NCBI GenBank assembly: GCA_020026055.1
Contig: JAHHRA010000001.1
Coordinates: 60,999 to 124,998 of the forward strand
Direction: 5' to 3'
Length of the DNA: 64,000 nt
From: Actinobacillus sp.
Lineage (GTDB): Bacteria; Pseudomonadota; Gammaproteobacteria; Enterobacterales; Pasteurellaceae
The notes beneath the pieces were generated by a model, which made no database searches, was not told where the DNA came from, and was given only the letters and a program-made list of their open reading frames with translations. Within the stretch, counting starts at the first letter, position 1; every line of letters begins with the position of its first letter. The position numbers were made by a program, and so were the translations under genes. Below, piece after piece: positions 59,957 through 64,000 of the stretch.

Positions 59957-60848
59957 CTTCAATTTCTCCTGTGGCTGAAACTTGTACATCCTTTCTAACT
60001 TCCGAAGCAGATGTTTGTTGTGAAGTTGAGAGTTCACGTTGGTAAGCGAGGTAAGCAAATGATAAACCAATAGTTGCCATTGCAAGCATCGGGATACTGT
60101 TGAAGGAATTGCCTAACGGGCTTGGCAGTAAACTGTTCACTGCATTCCCCACCGCAGCTACGTTAGTGAATAAAGTGAGGAAAATTGCTGTCATCGCAAA
60201 AGCAAATAAAAGATAAGCAATATGACGTTTGGTTGGGAGATAGCGAAGTAAAATCGCAAAACCAAGAGCAGGTAACACACCACCTGCTACAGTTAGACCA
60301 TCTGCAATAACTTTCAAGAAACCTGTCTGCATAGCTTCTACGAGACGTTCCACTAGTGGTCCACCAAACACGAGAGCTAAGAAAATTGGGAGCCCACGAG
60401 ATAACATCCAAGGCAAAGCACCTAACAAATAATTCACACTAATCTTGTGATATTCAAATTTTTGAATATTTTCGTCAATTCGATGAGCAAAGAAAACATT
60501 CGTCATCCGCCCTAAAATATCGGTATACACCATTAACGCTGCTACAGGGACAGCAATAGACGTTAAAGCGAGTTCAGGAGCCATATTAGCAGAAATAGAA
60601 AACACTGTTGCCAAAATCACGCCAGAGTTAGCATCAATACGAGAGGCACCACCAAAAGTTCCTACACCTAAAATCATTAACTGCATCGAACCACCGATAG
60701 ATAAGCCCGTGGTTAAATCTCCCATAATTAAACCTGTAATAAAACCTGCAAAAACAGGACTACCTGCACTTGATAAGATAGTTATTTCATCAAGAATTTG
60801 ATAACAAGCGTAAAGCGTTATTAACAGAATCTGCCACCATTCAATCAT
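59943..60848 (-). CDS. PTS EIIC, mannose/galactosamine family
   Basis: A 301-residue polytopic subunit starting MIEWWQILLITLYACYQILD. SIGGSMQLMILGVGTFGGAS is the conserved EIIC substrate-binding region. The ATG at 60848 with GGAGG immediately upstream is preferred to a TTG four codons earlier. The C-terminal 45 residues are hydrophilic and Ser/Glu-rich, longer than I would expect for the family. It overlaps EIID. The 292-base gap to EIIB (60849-61140) has no gene and no clear promoter that I can name, although ACTTTCATTGCG at about 61072 recalls an AgaR half-site. Confidence 0.9.
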   Translation of the reverse strand: MIEWWQILLITLYACYQILDEITILSSAGSPVFAGFITGLIMGDLTTGLSIGGSMQLMILGVGTFGGASRIDANSGVILATVFSISANMAPELALTSIAVPVAALMVYTDILGRMTNVFFAHRIDENIQKFEYHKISVNYLLGALPWMLSRGLPIFLALVFGGPLVERLVEAMQTGFLKVIADGLTVAGGVLPALGFAILLRYLPTKRHIAYLLFAFAMTAIFLTLFTNVAAVGNAVNSLLPSPLGNSFNSIPMLAMATIGLSFAYLAYQRELSTSQQTSASEVRKDVQVSATGEIEDDEL

Positions 60849-61140
60849 CGTTACCTCCAATTTGGATTAGATATGAAAAATTTACTCTTTCCTAGTGGAA
60901 ATCAGGAAATAGAATAATCTTGTTTTTTGAAATCCTTTCGCCTAAAGAAAACTTCAGTTCCTAAAATTAGTTATTTTGCCAGTAATAGACTCATCCTTGA
61001 CTGTTTCATTATTGTCATCAATATCCATTTCATTGCTGATGACTGCCATTTTTAGCGTTTCATATTTTTCAAACTTTCATTGCGTCAAAAGAATCGTTAT
61101 GTAATAACTACTTTGTTAGATTCAATCATTTTTTTCTAGA

Positions 61141-61614
61141 CTATAACAGTGGGTATAAATCCACTTTTTCTGCATTGGGAACTAATTGAGCCGTCAATGC
61201 AATACCTTTATCATGAATTTGCTTGAATGCGACAACGTCTTCATCAGTTACGTGAACTGTTTTTTGTACAGCTCGAGTTGTTGGCAACTTCGGCATATTG
61301 CCTGCATTGAGTTCATCAAACATTACACCAGCTTCCACAAGACGTAATGCAGTTTGCGGGTCTCGCATTACAATTAAGACACGTTGGTTATCATATTTTC
61401 CGTCAAGAATATTTGCCGCTGCTTTCTCCACGGGTAACACGCTTAATTTCACTCCAGCAGGACAAGCAAGCCTTAACCCTGCTTTATCCATATCACTTTG
61501 TGATGCCCTATCATCAATCACCATAATACGGGTAGCATTTAAATAAGAAGTCCAAAGATTAGCAACTTGCCCATGGATTAAACGAGCATCAATACGTACA
61601 TTCAAGATAGACAT
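61141..61614 (-). CDS. PTS EIIB, mannose/galactosamine family
   Basis: A 157-residue cytosolic phosphotransferase subunit with His14 in VRIDARLIHGQVANLW as the phosphorylation site. LPVEKAAANILDGKYDNQRV and LNAGNMPKLPTTRAVQKTVH match the family and recall the streptococcal EIIB next to bgaC more than E. coli AgaV. It passes phosphate from EIIA to the incoming sugar. It lies 16 bases after agaS, with a GGAGG ribosome site. Confidence 0.92.
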   Translation of the reverse strand: MSILNVRIDARLIHGQVANLWTSYLNATRIMVIDDRASQSDMDKAGLRLACPAGVKLSVLPVEKAAANILDGKYDNQRVLIVMRDPQTALRLVEAGVMFDELNAGNMPKLPTTRAVQKTVHVTDEDVVAFKQIHDKGIALTAQLVPNAEKVDLYPLL

Positions 61615-61630
61615 AAAAGCCTCCTAAAAA

Positions 61631-62764
61631 TTAATTATATGGATAAAGTGTTACCCCTTTAACAACACGGTTTACTTCGCCTGTAGGGCACGGGTTGTCT
61701 GTGGTAATACCTGAGAAAAATGAGCTATAAAATGCATAAAGTTGACCAAACACCAAAAATGGGAAAACACGACCTGCATCATCTAAATCGTCTAATGTGA
61801 AATTAAATTCCATATTTTGACCATTTAAATGTACAATACGTTGTGCTTTTTGATCATTAACTAATTCTTGGTGTAAATCTTTTTCGTAAAGTGCGGTGTA
61901 TGGATTACAACTGTCGAATAACACAATCATAGTTTTATCTTGGACTAAAGATTTAGGACCATGACGAAAACCCATTTGAGACTCAAAAAAGCCTAAACAA
62001 TCACCTGCAGTTAATTCAAGTAATTTTAGTGCACATTCACGAGCTAAACCTTGGAATGCACCACTACCTAAATAAACAATACGTTCATTACCTTCTCTAG
62101 CAAAGTTTTCGATTGTTTTAGCGTCTTTTTCTAATAAAGTTTTACTAGCAATTATTACATTTTCTAGCCATTTATTACTAAAATGTTCAGGTGCGAAACT
62201 TAAAAGTGCTGCAAGCATCATGTTACTAGCACTTGATGTCATAGCAAAACCTTGATCATGTGTACAATCTGGTAATGCAATAGCTTCTGCTTTTGGATTG
62301 TCGGCAGAGGCTTTAAATAATGCACCATTACGATTATTAGTAATAACTAAATGATAAGCATCTTTGACAATTCGATCGACATTATCCACAGCACCAATAC
62401 TTTCAGGACTATCACCTGAACGCCCAAAAGAAACTAATAACGTTGGAATTTCAGGAAATAAAAATTGTTCTGGACTAGACACCAAATCAGTTGTTGCGAT
62501 GGATTCTACAACACATTGAAATTTCTCTTGAAGAAGTGGAGCAATTACATAACCGATAAAAGCAGAAGTACCTGCACCTGTGAATATAATGCGTAATTGC
62601 CCCAATTTTGCACGTTCAATTAATGGATTTAAAAATGTACCGAGATTAGAATTTGCTACTAATTGTGCAGTTTCACGCCAAGTTTGTGGTTGTTGAGCGA
62701 TTTCTTTTGCAGTCCATAATGCTTTTTGAGCTACAAGTTGATCTCTTGCAATATTTAAAAACAT
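61631..62764 (-). CDS. agaS: AgaS-like SIS-domain sugar isomerase/deaminase
   Basis: A 377-residue protein with two SIS domains: the first has IIFTGAGTSAFIGYVIAPLL and LLVSFGRSGDSPESIGAVD; the second has RIVYLGSGAFQGLARECALK with FFESQMGFRHGPKSL. AgaS of E. coli is a galactosamine-6-phosphate deaminase/isomerase giving tagatose-6-phosphate. Here it would process the amino sugar released after BgaC action. GalNAc-6-P deacetylase and tagatose kinase/aldolase genes are not in the window. It follows the regulator by about 50 bases. Confidence 0.92.
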   Translation of the reverse strand: MFLNIARDQLVAQKALWTAKEIAQQPQTWRETAQLVANSNLGTFLNPLIERAKLGQLRIIFTGAGTSAFIGYVIAPLLQEKFQCVVESIATTDLVSSPEQFLFPEIPTLLVSFGRSGDSPESIGAVDNVDRIVKDAYHLVITNNRNGALFKASADNPKAEAIALPDCTHDQGFAMTSSASNMMLAALLSFAPEHFSNKWLENVIIASKTLLEKDAKTIENFAREGNERIVYLGSGAFQGLARECALKLLELTAGDCLGFFESQMGFRHGPKSLVQDKTMIVLFDSCNPYTALYEKDLHQELVNDQKAQRIVHLNGQNMEFNFTLDDLDDAGRVFPFLVFGQLYAFYSSFFSGITTDNPCPTGEVNRVVKGVTLYPYN

Positions 62765-62814
62765 TTTATTCTCTCTTAGTTGAGCAAAGGAAACAATAAA
62801 AAATGAAGTTAAGA

Positions 62815-63579
62815 TTATTTAGCAATCACTACTTCAATTCCTTGTGTTTCTAAAGTAATCCGATAATTATCAGGGATATTTTCATCAGTAATCAACACAT
62901 CAATTTGATTTGCCTCACAAATCACAAAGTTGCTATATTGACCAAATTTACTTGAATCTGCCAACACAATTACTTTATTTGCAGCTGCACACATCAACCG
63001 ATTTAATTGTGCTTCTTGTTCATTAAAAGTTGTTATCCCTTTTTCTAAATCAAACCCATCTACACCTAAAAAAAGCTTGTCAAAACGTTGATAACGCACA
63101 CAAGTATCAGCAATCACACCAGAAAAGGACATCGCACCTTTACGTAAAACTCCTCCTGTCATACGTACTTCTATATGTGGACAATTAGATAATGCCATCA
63201 CCGAATCTAAACCGTTAGTTAAAACAGTCAACGGTAATTCTTGAATATGGCTAATCAACTCACGTGTCGTAGTACCACTGTCAAGAATGATGTGATCATT
63301 TTCCTGTACCCATTCTCGAGCTTTTTTACCAATTTTTTGCTTCAACGCCAAACAACGTGTACCTTTGTCATGATGCGTCAATTCCATTGTTAAATGAGAT
63401 CGTAACACGGCATAACCATAAGAACGTACAATATAACCATTTTGTTCTAATTGATTTAAGTCGTTACGAATCGTAACACTTGACACCTGAAAACGTCGTG
63501 CAAGACTTTCAACTTTTTGACTGCCAGTTTTTTTCAATAATGATAGAATTTCTGAACGACGCTCAACGCTACTTTTCAT
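62815..63579 (-). CDS. agaR: AgaR-like DeoR-family regulator
   Basis: A 254-residue DeoR-family repressor. The helix-turn-helix is SLARRFQVSSVTIRNDLNQL with EQNGYIVRSYGYAVL wing, and the effector domain has ILDSGTTTRELISHI, LTNGLDSVMAL, TGGVLRKGAMSFSG and LADSSKFGQYSNFVI. This arrangement matches AgaR, which controls N-acetylgalactosamine genes. It is the first gene of the operon (agaR-agaS-EIIB-EIIC-EIID-bgaC-EIIA), likely autoregulated through the AgaR-like boxes just upstream. Confidence 0.9.
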   Translation of the reverse strand: MKSSVERRSEILSLLKKTGSQKVESLARRFQVSSVTIRNDLNQLEQNGYIVRSYGYAVLRSHLTMELTHHDKGTRCLALKQKIGKKAREWVQENDHIILDSGTTTRELISHIQELPLTVLTNGLDSVMALSNCPHIEVRMTGGVLRKGAMSFSGVIADTCVRYQRFDKLFLGVDGFDLEKGITTFNEQEAQLNRLMCAAANKVIVLADSSKFGQYSNFVICEANQIDVLITDENIPDNYRITLETQGIEVVIAK

Positions 63580-63610
63580 TTCCTCTCCTTATCAGCAATC
63601 AAATATATCA

Positions 63611-63630
63611 ATTACTTTCGTTTCATTCTT
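63611..63630. promoter_or_regulatory. AgaR-like operator
   Basis: ATTACTTTCGTTTCATTCTT fits the E. coli AgaR consensus built on CTTTCGTTTC-type repeats. It lies 32 bases from the agaR start codon, where repression of the promoter would be expected. Confidence 0.6.
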
Positions 63631-63669
63631 ATATGTTATAAAAAAAAAGCAATCGCAATATTTTATTTT

Positions 63670-63685
63670 TGTGAAATTGATCACA
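63670..63685. promoter_or_regulatory. Perfect CRP site upstream of agaR operon
   Basis: TGTGAAATTGATCACA matches all ten consensus positions of TGTGA-N6-TCACA. It is centred about 98 bases from the agaR start and should allow cAMP-CRP activation. Confidence 0.8.
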
Positions 63686-63689
63686 ATAT

Positions 63690-63727
63690 TTCATTTATTT
63701 GCATTTACATTTGCGTTTACTTTCATT
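63690..63727. promoter_or_regulatory. Further AgaR-like TTT-repeat boxes
   Basis: TTTCATTTATTTGCATTTAC and TTTGCGTTTACTTTCATT carry the same spaced TTTC/GTTT pattern as the operator at 63611. They lie just beyond the CRP site, so looping or competition with CRP is conceivable. Beyond them, to base 64000, I see AT-rich DNA and no gene. Confidence 0.45.
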
Positions 63728-64000
63728 ATTGACAGAGAAATTTTTTCTTTTATAAAAAACTATTTACTGTAAAAATCGAAAAAATTGAACACAATAGGAA
63801 CAGGGAAATACAACATATTAGAAATAATATTTGAGAGTTATTTACTCATGAAAATTTTTTGAAATAGTAGGTTTTAAACTGAATTTAAATTAGGATATTG
63901 ACAAATATCTAGCATATAGATGTTCTAATAGTTTTTATAAATAATATTTTCATTTTAAATACTAAAGTAAAAACAATCGAACAGTTAATGTTTTACCTAT

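Noticed and set aside
59957..60085. 43-codon N-terminal extension of EIID
   Set aside because: It lies inside EIIC; the family start follows the GGAG site at the MMNSNK codons.
1..64000. CRISPR array, tRNA or rRNA genes
   Set aside because: No regularly spaced short direct repeats, no cloverleaf or rRNA signature noticed by eye.

Overview
The window is a low-GC, gene-dense stretch of a gammaproteobacterial chromosome. I read it as Pasteurellaceae, because the proteins resemble Haemophilus/Actinobacillus-type homologues throughout (ThyA form, HflKC, torYZ pair, TyrP paralogues, fucIKUAP). Three copies of the Haemophilus uptake core AAGTGCGGT occur, far fewer than H. influenzae would show. I cannot name the species. 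I saw no rRNA, tRNA, CRISPR array or intact insertion sequence.

Layout. 1-12.6 kb is housekeeping: hflKC, uup, a wrecked truD, ispF-ispD-ftsB, prfC, a small membrane protein, yajQ, a ComEA-type competence gene, rdgB and typA. 12.7-14.2 kb holds an AT-rich nuclease-helicase that may be a defence protein. 14.2-22.6 kb carries a glycerate kinase/permease pair, tadA, and the tight run rlmL-rppH-TSUP-lgt-thyA. 22.7-33.5 kb is accessory: dmsABCD, a Tat-exported sulfatase, and a perfect 1407-bp tandem duplication that doubles a glycerol-dehydrogenase-like gene, the end of ushA and a fossil IS200/IS605 (tnpB/omega-RNA) right end. 33.5-44.8 kb is core again: efp, ftsH-rlmE, yhbY, greA, menH, two tandem tyrP genes, valS-holC. 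45-48.6 kb encodes a second S-/N-oxide respiratory system (pentahaem cytochrome plus molybdoenzyme). 49-55.5 kb is a complete L-fucose operon (fucIKUAPR) behind a perfect CRP site. 55.6-56.2 kb is a membrane-anchored restriction-endonuclease-like protein. 56.9-63.6 kb is a galactoside operon: DeoR regulator, AgaS, mannose-family PTS EIIB-C-D-A and a GH35 beta-galactosidase.

How it fits together. Fucose catabolism, a sulfatase, and a GH35/PTS/AgaS set with the same gene content as the bgaC locus of Streptococcus pneumoniae point to growth on host mucin-type glycans (Gal-beta-1,3-GalNAc cores, fucose caps, sulfated sugars). Two molybdoenzyme chains and glycerol dehydrogenase suit anaerobic life on a mucosa. 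The function statements are inferences from family and context.

A family of about 40-45 bp AT-rich palindromes (arms ending in CGCC/GGCG, core GGAAAAATTTTCC) is scattered between operons, at least eight times in intergenic DNA and once apparently inside fucK. This, the perfect tandem duplication with its tnpB fossil, the truD pseudogene and the nuclease-helicase are the main points for a second look.
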